A stretch of DNA of 27,477 nucleotides from Desulfobacterales bacterium. Lineage in GTDB: Bacteria; Desulfobacterota; Desulfobacteria; Desulfobacterales; 4be13. Shown here in pieces: positions 8,101 through 15,009 of the stretch (position 1 is its first letter; the number at the start of each line of letters is the position of its first letter). A program made the translations under genes and the position numbers. The stretch spans positions 710 to 28,186 of the forward strand of contig JAOZRQ010000018.1 in assembly GCA_029940115.1 (NCBI GenBank), in the 5' to 3' direction. The notes beneath the pieces were generated by a model, which did not search any database, had not been told where the DNA came from, and saw only the letters and a program-made list of their open reading frames with translations.

Positions 8101-8515
8101 GCTTTGCTTCCCCCCTTGCTCATCTCATCCAACAGTCTATCCAAGTCAAGATAAGAGAAGTACTGAGGATTGATTGCCCTAAGTTTTTCTTTGATCTGCT
8201 TCCGTTCTTCCTGATTTCCCATCTTGATGGCTTTTTCCCGTCTTTCCATCAGGCTGCTGATCTCCTCATTAAACGGCAAGGTTTCCTCAAACAGAGGAGA
8301 CATCAGAATTTCATCTATGGGCTTGTTGCTGTATTCCGCGGTTTCGTCAGTAACCACACAGTGGTCTGTTTCGGCATTGCATACGAAAAGCCAGTTCCGT
8401 TCTCCCCTGTGATCAGAACAACTGGCCTCTGTTTTTCGTCAGAGTCATTGAGAAAGCACATCTCTGCTTTGATAAAGGGGCCGATGTTTTTCAAAGACAG
8501 TTGCCTGATTTTCAT
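8097..8515 (-). pseudogene. AAA/ABC-type ATPase (PtuA-like) with a large internal deletion
   Basis: From 8515 (MKIRQLSLKNIGPFIKAEM, GGAGGAACTT before the ATG) the frame encodes the N-terminal lobe up to a Walker A motif cut at GENGTG. The C-terminal part is in another frame: LFVCNAETDHCVVTDETAEY... through FSYLDLDRLLDEMSKGGSKA, ending at 8097. The start and end of an SMC/RecF-like ATPase are thus fused, with the central several hundred residues (rest of Walker A, ABC signature, Walker B) deleted and the frame shifted. Such proteins partner HNH nucleases in Septu-type antiphage systems. It is followed by the equally truncated HNH gene. Confidence 0.75.
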
Positions 8516-8568
8516 AAGTTCCTCCACAAGCATTCGGTGAAAATCCTTTGAGTTCACTCACTCAAGCT

Positions 8569-8729
8569 TGGTTCTAACGGATTTTGTGGTTCCGAAATAT
8601 GACAGCGGATCGGAGGATGAAACGGTCCGGCATGGGCCGGAAACATGGCGGCGGACCGGGGACGGATATCCGTTTCATCCTGAAATCCGGTGTCATGTTT
8701 CCCGAAACCACAAAAAGCGTTAGAATCAG
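8569..8729. mobile_element. MITE-like element, copy 2, with flanking duplication
   Basis: The 161-bp element has terminal inverted repeats TTGGTTCTAACGGATTTTGT at the left and the complement of CTGATTCTAACGCTTTTTGT at the right, with subterminal arms around TGACAGCGGATCGGAGGATG. An 8-bp direct repeat ACTCAAGC flanks it (8560/61-8568 region and 8730-8737), as expected for a target site duplication. It carries no open gene. It lies upstream of the ATPase remnant. Confidence 0.8.
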
Positions 8730-8932
8730 ACTCAAGCTCGCTTCGAATTGTCAAATCCGAATCGCCACCTCGCCGGATTTGTCAATCCGGCGGGAGCGGA
8801 CACGGGGTTTACCGAATATTTACAATCATCCAACCTGAAGCCAGCGATGAGCGGGCCCCTTCTTATAAACCATTCTTGTAGTTACATGAGACTCTCGCAA
8901 CGAAAATACGGCTGATCAGAAATGACGCCGAT
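8730..8932. other. Gene-free stretch with a small hairpin
   Basis: Between MITE copy 2 and the end of the glycosyltransferase gene. It contains an inverted repeat CGCCGGATT..AATCCGGCG (about 8771-8792), similar in style to the longer REP-like units at 13021-13228, and the 29-bp direct repeat described separately. I see no coding region. Confidence 0.5.
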
Positions 8933-8961
8933 GCCCCTTCTTATAAACCATCCTTGTAGTT
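8855..8961. repeat. 29-bp direct repeat copying the 3' end of the glycosyltransferase gene
   Basis: GCCCCTTCTTATAAACCATT.. at 8855-8883 recurs with one mismatch at 8933-8961, where it encodes the last codons (NYKDGL and stop) of the GT2 gene. The first copy would encode NYKNGL-stop. It could be the scar of a deleted paralogue or of a replication slip. Confidence 0.85.
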
Positions 8962-9705
8962 CCGAGGAAACAACGCCGACCGACCAAGCCCCATCTTCGC
9001 CAGCCGAAAGGTCAACGCGGTCCATAGACATCCAAAACCGTACTTGATGCTCCGGGTCAGGTTGATGGATGAGGCTTCGGGGAAATATTTTGTGGGGCAG
9101 CTCACCTCGGCCACGGTGTAGTCAAGCCATAATATCTGCGCCAGCATCTCGTTGTCAAACACGAAATCGTCGGAATTGGCCTCAATCGGCAGGCGTTCCA
9201 GCAATTCTCGGGAGAACGCCCGGTATCCGGTATGGTATTCGGAAAGCTTTGCGCCTGTCACCAGATTTTCCGCAAATGTGAGAAAGCGGTTGGCCACATA
9301 TTTCCATAGCGGCATCCCGCCTTTCAACGCGTACCCGCCCAATATCCGGGAGCCGAGCACACAGTGGTAAAGCCCGTTTCCGATCAGAGAGGCCATGGCC
9401 GGGATCAGCTTGGGCGTATATTGATAATCCGGGTGAACCATGATGATGATATCCCCCGCCTGCTCCAGTGCGATCCGGTAACACGACTTCTGGTTGCCCC
9501 CATACCCGAGATTCTTCTCGTGGATATGCACTATGGTATGGGGCAGGTCTCTGGCAATCGCCACCGTCTCATCCTGACTCCCGTCATCCACAACGATGAC
9601 GAGGTCCACAATCTCCTGGGCCATGACCTCATTGTATGTCTTCCGAAGCGTCTGCGCCGCGTTGTACGCGGGCATGACCACCACAATTTTTTTGTCTTTA
9701 AACAT
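8941..9705 (-). CDS. Family 2 glycosyltransferase (DPM1-like)
   Basis: A 254-residue GT-A fold enzyme transferring a sugar from a nucleotide sugar, probably to a lipid or polysaccharide acceptor on the cytoplasmic face of the membrane. Visible features are the N-terminal VVVMPAYNAAQTLRKTYNEV, the nucleotide-binding VVDDGSQDET (about 37-46), NLGYGGNQKS, a DxD-like site in MVHPDYQYTP, and GYRAFSRELLERLP plus FDNEMLAQ further on, typical of dolichol-phosphate mannosyltransferase-like GT2 proteins. No membrane segments follow, so it is the short soluble type. A good ribosome binding site is not apparent. It is a single gene with no sugar-pathway neighbours in the window. Confidence 0.9.
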   Translation of the reverse strand: MFKDKKIVVVMPAYNAAQTLRKTYNEVMAQEIVDLVIVVDDGSQDETVAIARDLPHTIVHIHEKNLGYGGNQKSCYRIALEQAGDIIIMVHPDYQYTPKLIPAMASLIGNGLYHCVLGSRILGGYALKGGMPLWKYVANRFLTFAENLVTGAKLSEYHTGYRAFSRELLERLPIEANSDDFVFDNEMLAQILWLDYTVAEVSCPTKYFPEASSINLTRSIKYGFGCLWTALTFRLAKMGLGRSALFPRNYKDGL

Positions 9706-9750
9706 AATCGCAATCCGTCTCTTACATTTTTTCTGGTTGTACCCCCACTG

Positions 9751-9775
9751 TCATTCCTGCGAAAGCAGGAATCCA
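9751..9775. repeat. Palindromic TCATTCCTGCGAAAGCAGGA repeat
   Basis: An inverted repeat with TTCCTGC/GCAGGAA arms and a GAAA loop. This short motif is scattered through many bacterial genomes, and a variant lies at 17968-17996. It provides the last codons and stop of the CopG-like gene. Confidence 0.8.
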
Positions 9776-10104
9776 CCCCCGCAAGTTCGGTTCGGATGGC
9801 CAAATAGCGTGGCAGGGCGGCAGGCATGATTGTTGCTGTGTTCATCTGCGACTGTCTTTCCGCGCAGGTGATTAACAAGCGCAGCATTCACCAACGTATC
9901 AAGTGACACTCTCTGGATATGTGCCATCTGCATCAGCTCATCCGCTATTTCCGGCAGAATTGCAACGCGGACGGCGCGCTTTTCCGGGGTCTCAAAGCGA
10001 AACCACTCTCCGTCATCTTCCATGAAAGGGGCCGTATTGAGAGCGTCCCAGAAATCTGCCTCTTCCTCATAAGTTTTGAATTCGGGAATTTGAAGTTTGT
10101 TCAT
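9751..10104 (-). CDS. CopG/BrnA-like antitoxin with a repeat-encoded C-terminal extension
   Basis: The core MNKLQIPEFKTYEEEADFWDAL... and the C-terminal VRVAILPEIADELMQMAHIQ resemble the antitoxin of BrnT-type pairs: an acidic linker with FWD, then a ribbon-helix-helix DNA-binding domain of about 45 residues. The ATG overlaps the stop of the toxin gene by 4 bases (ATGA). The frame should end near NHLRGKT, but here it continues about 30 residues through REP-like sequence (AACRPATL..., GGGFLLSQE) and stops inside a palindromic repeat at 9751, so the tail is probably not functional. Expected role: neutralise the toxin and repress the operon. Confidence 0.75.
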   Translation of the reverse strand: MNKLQIPEFKTYEEEADFWDALNTAPFMEDDGEWFRFETPEKRAVRVAILPEIADELMQMAHIQRVSLDTLVNAALVNHLRGKTVADEHSNNHACRPATLFGHPNRTCGGGFLLSQE

Positions 10105-10373
10105 TTTCTCAGCCTCCTGAAATTGCGTTTTTCACCATTTGTCATATCCCGCGCTGTGACGGGCATGTATGTGCTGCCTTTGAAGGATTCCAAAATCACA
10201 AAAAGATACCGCCCGTCCCCGGTTTGTCCGTACAGGCGATAGCGACGGTGTCCTTCACGACGAGCCATATTCAAAGGGTCCTGGCATACTTCCCAAACTT
10301 CGTATGGCTCGACACCATGCATGGCAATATGCTCGATGCGATACTCATTCCACTCAAGATTGGCAATTCGCAT
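10101..10373 (-). CDS. BrnT-like ribonuclease toxin
   Basis: 90 residues with the pattern of BrnT/RelE-fold toxins: LEWNEYRIEHIAMHGVEPYE at the N-terminus, then RRYRLYGQTGDGRYLFVILE and the C-terminal TARDMTNGEKRNFRRL. BrnT toxins cut mRNA and are neutralised by a ribbon-helix-helix antitoxin encoded immediately downstream, which is the arrangement here (ATGA overlap). GGAGATGAGGA precedes the ATG. Upstream of it, 10374-10593 holds no convincing gene; a GTG-initiated 71-codon frame there lacks a ribosome binding site. Confidence 0.82.
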   Translation of the reverse strand: MRIANLEWNEYRIEHIAMHGVEPYEVWEVCQDPLNMARREGHRRYRLYGQTGDGRYLFVILESFKGSTYMPVTARDMTNGEKRNFRRLRK

Positions 10374-10593
10374 TCCTCATCTCCGTACAGCCGATTCTGA
10401 TAAGCTCTTTGTTCTTTCTGTAAAATTTAACCAGATGATTTTTAAGATCATATCATCAGGATTAGTTTGTATTATGGTTCTGAACCGCTGATTATAATCC
10501 TGCGTCAATTCGGGACAGCCTTCCTTAAAATATCCTCTCCGGAAAACCCTTGGCAACCGAGAACTGTCGGCTCGACCTGTTGATTTTACCACA

Positions 10594-11025
10594 CTAAGAG
10601 GAAGTGCTGATCAAATTTGACCTCACTCTCAGGGATCGGGCTGAATTTTCGAGACGCTCATCCGCAGTGACAATCGTCAGATCGTTTGAAAAAGTAACAG
10701 CAATATGCAAGGCATCCAAGGTCCTCAGAGGTGTCGAAAACCGGGCAATCCAATCTTTTGCAATCTGATAATGCAGCATTCGGACAGGAATCATCAGAAA
10801 AAGATTCCGGTCAATATGAGATTGAAACTCTGCCATGATTCTGTTTCCGTCCGTCTGAGACAAATTTTGCTCCCGGATTTTTCTTGAGACAGCCGAGGCC
10901 AGTTCCACCTCGGTCAGATTGCTGATCGCCGGCTGTCCGGCTTCCATAATGATTCCTTCCGCTATCTCACTGTTCGGCTCCGGGCAGTAATACGGGACCA
11001 GGATGCTGGTATCCAGATAAATCAT
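10594..11025 (-). CDS. vapC: PIN-domain toxin, VapC-like
   Basis: 143 residues starting MIYLDTSILVPYYCPEPNSE. The acidic PIN residues are visible: D5 in YLDTS, E40 in LTEVELASAV, D104 in LDALHIAV and D122 in TADERL. This is the Mg-dependent ribonuclease fold of VapC toxins, which cut tRNA or rRNA. It is translationally coupled to the upstream antitoxin: the stop TGA and start ATG share one base (TGATG). Confidence 0.88.
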   Translation of the reverse strand: MIYLDTSILVPYYCPEPNSEIAEGIIMEAGQPAISNLTEVELASAVSRKIREQNLSQTDGNRIMAEFQSHIDRNLFLMIPVRMLHYQIAKDWIARFSTPLRTLDALHIAVTFSNDLTIVTADERLENSARSLRVRSNLISTSS

Positions 11026-11264
11026 CAGTAGCGCTCCTCATTTCTCAGTTCGATAAGCGTCTGGCTCAATGGTTTCCCTTTTATCTGAACAGAGGCACGG
11101 AAGCCTGCAAGGCTCGGCAGGGACTGATCTTTTTTTCCTTCCTCGGAGATCAGCCTGGCAACCCTTTTTCCACATCGTTTTATGATTATCTCATTGTTTT
11201 GTGCAATCTTGTCCAGCAATGAAACCAGATTGTCACTGCTTTCTTCCACATTGATTTCCAGCAT
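11025..11264 (-). CDS. Phd/YefM-type antitoxin paired with the PIN toxin
   Basis: 79 residues; MLEINVEESSDNLVSLLDKI, then NNEIIIKRCGKRVARLISEE is the Phd/YefM fold N-terminal domain (dimerising, operator binding). The C-terminal tail would wrap the PIN toxin. AAGGAGGCTTT directly precedes the ATG. The intergenic 11265-11353 probably holds the promoter and an operator, but I see no clear boxes. Confidence 0.82.
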   Translation of the reverse strand: MLEINVEESSDNLVSLLDKIAQNNEIIIKRCGKRVARLISEEGKKDQSLPSLAGFRASVQIKGKPLSQTLIELRNEERY

Positions 11265-11353
11265 AAAGCCTCCTTCTGATGATGCTGAACATTCTGATTC
11301 GCTGAGAACCGACCCGAATCGGTTTTCGTATATTTGGCTGTATAATTAATTAA

Positions 11354-11971
11354 TCATACATATCCTCCAATGTTCACCTGTTGCTCAAATTGCACGGCCT
11401 GAGAACAGACCATCTTCCCCCGGCTCAGATCACCCCCAGTTATTGAAACCAGAAATCTGCCAAGCTGGCTGATGAGAGGATGTTTCCGCATCGTTCTGAC
11501 TGTCTGACAATCCAATCTGTCAAGTACGGTCCGCAATATTTCAGGATAGGATGACATATCTCCTTTCAGCGTGTTAAGAAGGAATTTTTTCGGGTGCAGT
11601 CCGGCAAATTCGGTTTCCATATCTGATCTGCCGGACAGTTTTTTTATGAAATCCATGTCCTGAACAAGCAGAATCTCCGTTTCCGGCACTGCCAGAAACG
11701 CTTCTGACTCGGTGTCAGGAGATGCCTGAATGAGGGAATATCTTAAAAATTCAATCTGTTCCTGAACTGCTGCCGGATCGCTGGTATCCGCATCCAGAAC
11801 AAGCGCTGCCGGAGCCTGCTCCGCAGCCAGAACAGAACGTGCCAGAGACTGGGCAGAATAACGGCCGTCTCCGACAATGAATTCAGTGCGGCGGAGTATT
11901 CCTTCAGGCAACACTGCCCTGAGAATATCCGCGCCAGATTTGCCTTCGGTGATCATATATGCCTTTCTCAT
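11354..11971 (-). CDS. TOPRIM-like protein, third gene of a nuclease operon
   Basis: 205 residues from MRKAYMITEGKSGADILRAV. ITEGKSG (a conserved glutamate) and LVLDADTSD (the DxD pair) match the TOPRIM fold that binds metal in primases, topoisomerases, OLD nucleases and many defence proteins. The middle (RYSLIQASPDTESEAFLAVP) has another acidic cluster, and the end is basic. The start at 11971 has AAGGAGTATGATT before it and lies only 2 bases after the nuclease stop, so translation is coupled. A longer frame to 12058 runs into the upstream gene and is rejected. No catalytic activity is proven; it could be a nuclease, a sensor or a regulator of the neighbouring nuclease. Confidence 0.7.
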   Translation of the reverse strand: MRKAYMITEGKSGADILRAVLPEGILRRTEFIVGDGRYSAQSLARSVLAAEQAPAALVLDADTSDPAAVQEQIEFLRYSLIQASPDTESEAFLAVPETEILLVQDMDFIKKLSGRSDMETEFAGLHPKKFLLNTLKGDMSSYPEILRTVLDRLDCQTVRTMRKHPLISQLGRFLVSITGGDLSRGKMVCSQAVQFEQQVNIGGYV

Positions 11972-11973
11972 AA

Positions 11974-12561
11974 TCATACTCCTTGTGCGATATGATAATC
12001 TGGAAGCCCTTTTGCCACGCATGTCCGGTATTTGGCGGTGAGACCTTTTGAAAACCACTTTTTCCGGAGTGCCATGTCCACTTCGTCACCGCCCCATAAA
12101 AGTATGATCTGCGGTGCCGTGAATCGTGCCAGCAGCGAAGCCGGATCAGTGAATCCGCTACTGCTGAACACAACTCCGATGACTGCGCTCGGCCTTCGGA
12201 GCAGCTGGTTTCGCAGCTTTGCGATAGGTTCAATGTTGACACGAATGACATTTCCATCTTTGTCTCTGCCTTTGTCCTTACATTTGATAAGACAGGCAAG
12301 CCCATCATTTGTGTGGACAAAGCCGTCTATCTGTTCCACAGTCTCCTTTGTTTCCGTTTTTGTCAGTTCGCCTATTGTCACGTTGTATGGCCAAGTTATA
12401 TATGCGCCCTCCAACTGAAAAGCCCGGAGAACGAGATATTCAAAAGCCTTTCCCGCATTCCAGCCAGGAGTGTCACCCGCTTTTATATCTTCCCAAAGTT
12501 TCAGCAGGTCAGACCATTTGTATTGCAGAATTCTGTCCTGATATTTGTGTTCTTTTACCAT
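11974..12561 (-). CDS. PD-(D/E)XK-like restriction endonuclease with altered active-site signature
   Basis: 195 residues starting MVKEHKYQDRILQYKWSDLL. GWNAGKAFEYLVLRAFQLEGAYITWPY is a typical entry to an Mrr-like/PD-(D/E)XK nuclease core, followed by EQIDGFVHTNDGLACLIKCKDKGRD, the expected D...(E)xK strand. The usual E-x-K is written K-C-K here (LIKCKD), so the catalytic glutamate seems replaced, which may weaken or abolish cutting. NIEPIAKLRNQLLRRP and GVVFSSSGF complete the fold. The ATG overlaps the upstream gene by 7 bases, and the TOPRIM gene follows 2 bases downstream. I infer a DNA-binding or DNA-cutting effector of a small operon. Confidence 0.68.
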   Translation of the reverse strand: MVKEHKYQDRILQYKWSDLLKLWEDIKAGDTPGWNAGKAFEYLVLRAFQLEGAYITWPYNVTIGELTKTETKETVEQIDGFVHTNDGLACLIKCKDKGRDKDGNVIRVNIEPIAKLRNQLLRRPSAVIGVVFSSSGFTDPASLLARFTAPQIILLWGGDEVDMALRKKWFSKGLTAKYRTCVAKGLPDYHIAQGV

Positions 12562-12926
12562 CTCGGCCTCATCATACTCCAGTAGTCCAGTTCCACGGAA
12601 ACCTCGGGCCGGATCGCCGAGACAATCCTGCGGGCCTCCGGAACACGGCTGGCCTCGACCAGAGCCTTTATATGCTTGGAAATCTGCTCCGCATTTTCGG
12701 GTGTGGCCTCCCAATCCGGGTGTTCCAATATTTCTGGGGGTTCAGGACGGTTGGCGATGCGAGCCTTCTCCTTCATCCATGCCAGCCTGGTCTGTAAGCG
12801 GATAAATGCCCTGTCCCGCTGCTGTCCGTCAGGGATCGCTTCCAACATCAGGGCGGCCACGGCATTCTGTTCCGCATCAGGCAGCGTTCTGATCTTATCT
12901 ATTGCCTTCTCAAGAAGTTCGTTCAT
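12555..12926 (-). CDS. Small protein heading the nuclease-TOPRIM operon
   Basis: 123 residues. The first 33 (MNELLEKAIDKIRTLPDAEQ...) resemble the start of antitoxin-type proteins; the rest (ALVEASRVPEARRIVSAIRP and ending ELDYWSMMRPRW) is reminiscent of an uncharacterised helical family, so the gene may be a fusion. A good ribosome binding site (AGGAGACAG) precedes the ATG. Its stop lies inside the start of the nuclease gene (ATGGTAA). A role as antitoxin-like inhibitor or regulator of the two downstream proteins is inference. Confidence 0.55.
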   Translation of the reverse strand: MNELLEKAIDKIRTLPDAEQNAVAALMLEAIPDGQQRDRAFIRLQTRLAWMKEKARIANRPEPPEILEHPDWEATPENAEQISKHIKALVEASRVPEARRIVSAIRPEVSVELDYWSMMRPRW

Positions 12927-12940
12927 TTTTTCTGTCTCCT

Positions 12941-13228
12941 ACAAATATGTCGCCCCTGCGGGGCTTAATCGGGGTTTGTCCCTGTCTGCCACAAATATGT
13001 CGCCCCTGCGGGGCTTAATCGGGATTTGGCAATCCGACGCAAGCGCGGCAGGGGCGGTTCGGCCCCATAAGCCCCCGCAAGCTCGGTTCGGATTGCCAAA
13101 TCCGAACATCCAAGCCCCCGTAAGCTCGGTTCGGATTGCCAAATCCGAACATCCAAGCGTGGCGGCGTCGGATTTGGCAATCCGACGTGAGCGTTGCAGG
13201 GGCGTGGCAAGGGCGGTTCGGCCCCGGC
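12941..13228. repeat. REP-like repeat cluster between operons
   Basis: ACAAATATGTCGCCCCTGCG.. (33 bp) occurs twice (12941 and 12991, period 50). A 46-bp unit with palindromic CGGATTGCCAAATCCG occurs twice (13069-13114, 13112-13157). Outside these lie inverse versions (GGATTTGGCAATCCGAC at about 13022 and 13169), each followed by GGGCGGTTCGGCCCC. The cluster fills the gap between mtaB and the three-gene operon and ends 7 bases from the mtaB stop. Bits of the same family occur near 9785. Confidence 0.88.
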
Positions 13229-13235
13229 TTCATTC

Positions 13236-14483
13236 TTACGATGGAACGCCGAACACCAAATTGTCCCTTACCTCCTCAACGCTGATGTTGACAAGCCTGT
13301 TCTTCAGTTCATCCTGCCCGCTTACCAGAACAGGAATGTAATTCGACGTGGTTCCCTTCAGCAGACCGGTCTTTCGCTCTCTTTTCCCTTCCACAAGAAC
13401 CGCCATGGTCTTTCCGACAAACCGCCTATAAAATTCGGACTTCTTGGCGTTCCCGAGAGCCCGCATCTGTTGGGACCGCTCCTTGATGCGCTTCGACGGA
13501 ACCTTGTCAGGATATGTGCTTGCCGGCGTCCCTTTGTGCGGGGAAAACGGGAAAACATGCAGATAGCTGATCGGCAAGTCTCTGACAAGCGAGTATGTGT
13601 TTTCAAAAGCCCTTTCGCTCTCCCCCGGAAATCCCACGAGTATGTCCGCGCCGATGGCCACGTCGGGGAGCTGCTGATGAATCTTCGTGACCAAGTCTCT
13701 GAAAAAGGCTTGGGTGTATGGCCGGTGCATCCGCCTCAGAATCCCATCATCTCCGCTTTGCAGGGGGATGTGAAAATGATGGCAGAGGTGATCCGATTGT
13801 GCGGTGAGCGTGATGATGGTGTCGGTCAGCTCATGTGGTTCCACCGAACTGAGACGCACCCGATCCATCGGGTTCTCCTCACAGATGCGGGTCAGCAGTT
13901 CGGTCAGGCTAGTGGACGGAGAGAGATCAAGGCCGTAGCATCCGAGATGGATCCCTGTCAGGACCACCTCATGCCGGCCGGCCTGCTTCAATCGCCTGAT
14001 ATTTTCCAGGACATCTGCTGGGGGCATGCTCCGGCTCCGCCCCCGGGCGTAGGGCACGATGCAATAGGTGCAAAATGCGTTGCAACCGTCCTGAATTTTC
14101 AGAAAGGGGCGTGTTCTGGAATCTGAAACGTGAAACGTGAAACGTGAGACGTGAGATTTGAAGTTTGAAGTTTGAAGTTTGTCGTTGTGGCCGATGATCT
14201 GATGTATCCCTTCCATCTTTCTGATTTCATCCGGTTCAGTTCGAGCGTAGCAGCCGGAGACAATGATCTCCGCGTCGGGATTGGCTCGAATCGCCTGCCG
14301 GATGACCTGCCTCGATTGCATGGAGGCCTTCTGGGTCACCGTGCAGGTGTGGATGATGCAGATATCGGCTGTCTCACCGGGGCCTGCTGGAACCCATCCT
14401 TCTGATTTCAGCTCTTCGGCGATGACCTCTGATTCGTATTGGTTGACTTTGCAACCTAATGTGGTGATGAAAAATTTTGGCAT
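13236..14483 (-). CDS. mtaB: tRNA N6-threonylcarbamoyladenosine(37) methylthiotransferase MtaB
   Basis: A 415-residue radical-SAM methylthiotransferase that turns t6A37 of ANN-decoding tRNAs into ms2t6A. The first [4Fe-4S] cluster ligands are C11 (TLGCKVNQYES), C47 (IHTCTV) and C78 (VSGCYAR). The radical-SAM triad C134/C138/C141 is in DGCNAFCTYCIVPYARGRSR. PLQSGDDGILRRMHRPY is a family signature, and a TRAM domain (FVGKTMAVLVEGKRE...) ends the protein, fitting MtaB rather than MiaB. The gene starts 2 bases after the small membrane protein gene. Oddity: residues about 103-121 are encoded by a 7-bp tandem array in the normally variable linker between the N-terminal and radical-SAM domains, making the linker shorter than usual. 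No stop is introduced, so the gene appears intact. Confidence 0.93.
   Translation of the reverse strand: MPKFFITTLGCKVNQYESEVIAEELKSEGWVPAGPGETADICIIHTCTVTQKASMQSRQVIRQAIRANPDAEIIVSGCYARTEPDEIRKMEGIHQIIGHNDKLQTSNFKSHVSRFTFHVSDSRTRPFLKIQDGCNAFCTYCIVPYARGRSRSMPPADVLENIRRLKQAGRHEVVLTGIHLGCYGLDLSPSTSLTELLTRICEENPMDRVRLSSVEPHELTDTIITLTAQSDHLCHHFHIPLQSGDDGILRRMHRPYTQAFFRDLVTKIHQQLPDVAIGADILVGFPGESERAFENTYSLVRDLPISYLHVFPFSPHKGTPASTYPDKVPSKRIKERSQQMRALGNAKKSEFYRRFVGKTMAVLVEGKRERKTGLLKGTTSNYIPVLVSGQDELKNRLVNISVEEVRDNLVFGVPS
14124..14186. repeat. Heptamer array inside the mtaB coding region
   Basis: Nine 7-bp units on the plus strand: TGAAACG x3, TGAGACG, TGAGATT, TGAAGTT x3, TGTCGTT. Nine units equal 63 bp, a multiple of three, so the frame is kept. 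On the coding strand they encode QTSNFKSHVSRFTFHVS. Confidence 0.92.
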
Positions 14484-14485
14484 GG

Positions 14486-14902
14486 TCAGCCTTCACTTTC
14501 AAAGTGTGTTCTGAGGTGATGATCTGCTGTCTGATTGACAAATGGCAGGACTGCCAGTCTGATCTTGTCTTTCTGAAAAAGCTTCTTATTCTCGATCTCA
14601 TAAATGCCCTGCTCCAGATTTCGGGTGTCCCCTGTCTGTACCAAAGGTCTGTGAATAAGCCAATGAGTGAAAATGACCGCCAAGATTCCGACAGCAATCA
14701 CGACGGACATCCTTTTGCGTTTCCTGAGTCTTTCCTGTTTCCGGAACTCATCCAAAGCTGCGTTCACATCATCAGGGGTTATGTCCAGTTCGCCTGCAAT
14801 TTCAACGAGGTCTTCCTCACCCATCATGTTCAGACGTTTATCCTGAACCTTCAGGGCTTGTGCAATAATGTCACCCACTTTGTCCGAGTCAATATTCTGC
14901 AT
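14486..14902 (-). CDS. Small single-span membrane protein
   Basis: 138 residues starting MQNIDSDKVGDIIAQALKVQ, with AAGGGGAAACCG before the ATG at 14902 (a longer version from 14941 is less likely). Residues about 28-55 (EEDLVEIAGELDITPDDVNA) form a helical domain seen at the N-terminus of many 2TM and kinase-associated proteins, followed by a basic stretch RKRKR and one membrane segment (about 65-84). The C-terminal part is outside the membrane. The stop lies 2 bases before mtaB. Function unknown; coupling to mtaB may be only transcriptional. Confidence 0.75.
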   Translation of the reverse strand: MQNIDSDKVGDIIAQALKVQDKRLNMMGEEDLVEIAGELDITPDDVNAALDEFRKQERLRKRKRMSVVIAVGILAVIFTHWLIHRPLVQTGDTRNLEQGIYEIENKKLFQKDKIRLAVLPFVNQTADHHLRTHFESEG

Positions 14903-14943
14903 CGGTTTCCCCTTCTTTCCTTCTATGGACTTGTCCAGCATCC

Positions 14944-15004
14944 CCAGTTCGTAGTTCCGCCTTTAGGCGGTGTTGCACCGCCTAAAGGCGGAACTACGAA
15001 CTGG
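14944..15004. terminator. Perfect gene-end palindrome (copy 1)
   Basis: CCAGTTCGTAGTTCCGCC.. and its exact complement enclose a short TGTTG loop, giving a stem of about 28 bp. It lies 5 bases after the stop of the minus-strand gene at 15010 and upstream of the small membrane protein gene. A second copy follows gltA (20267-20323) and a third is at the right edge (27431). There is no T-run; it may end transcription or stabilise 3' ends, or be a mobile palindrome. Confidence 0.75.
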
Positions 15005-15009
15005 CCCAC

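Noticed and set aside
10377..10592. 71-codon GTG frame between toxin pairs
   Set aside because: No ribosome binding site, no recognisable motif, AT-rich intergenic composition; probably a promoter/spacer region.
12941..13228. CRISPR-like regular repeats
   Set aside because: Only two copies of each unit, no unique spacers of constant length and no cas genes; it fits REP-like clusters.
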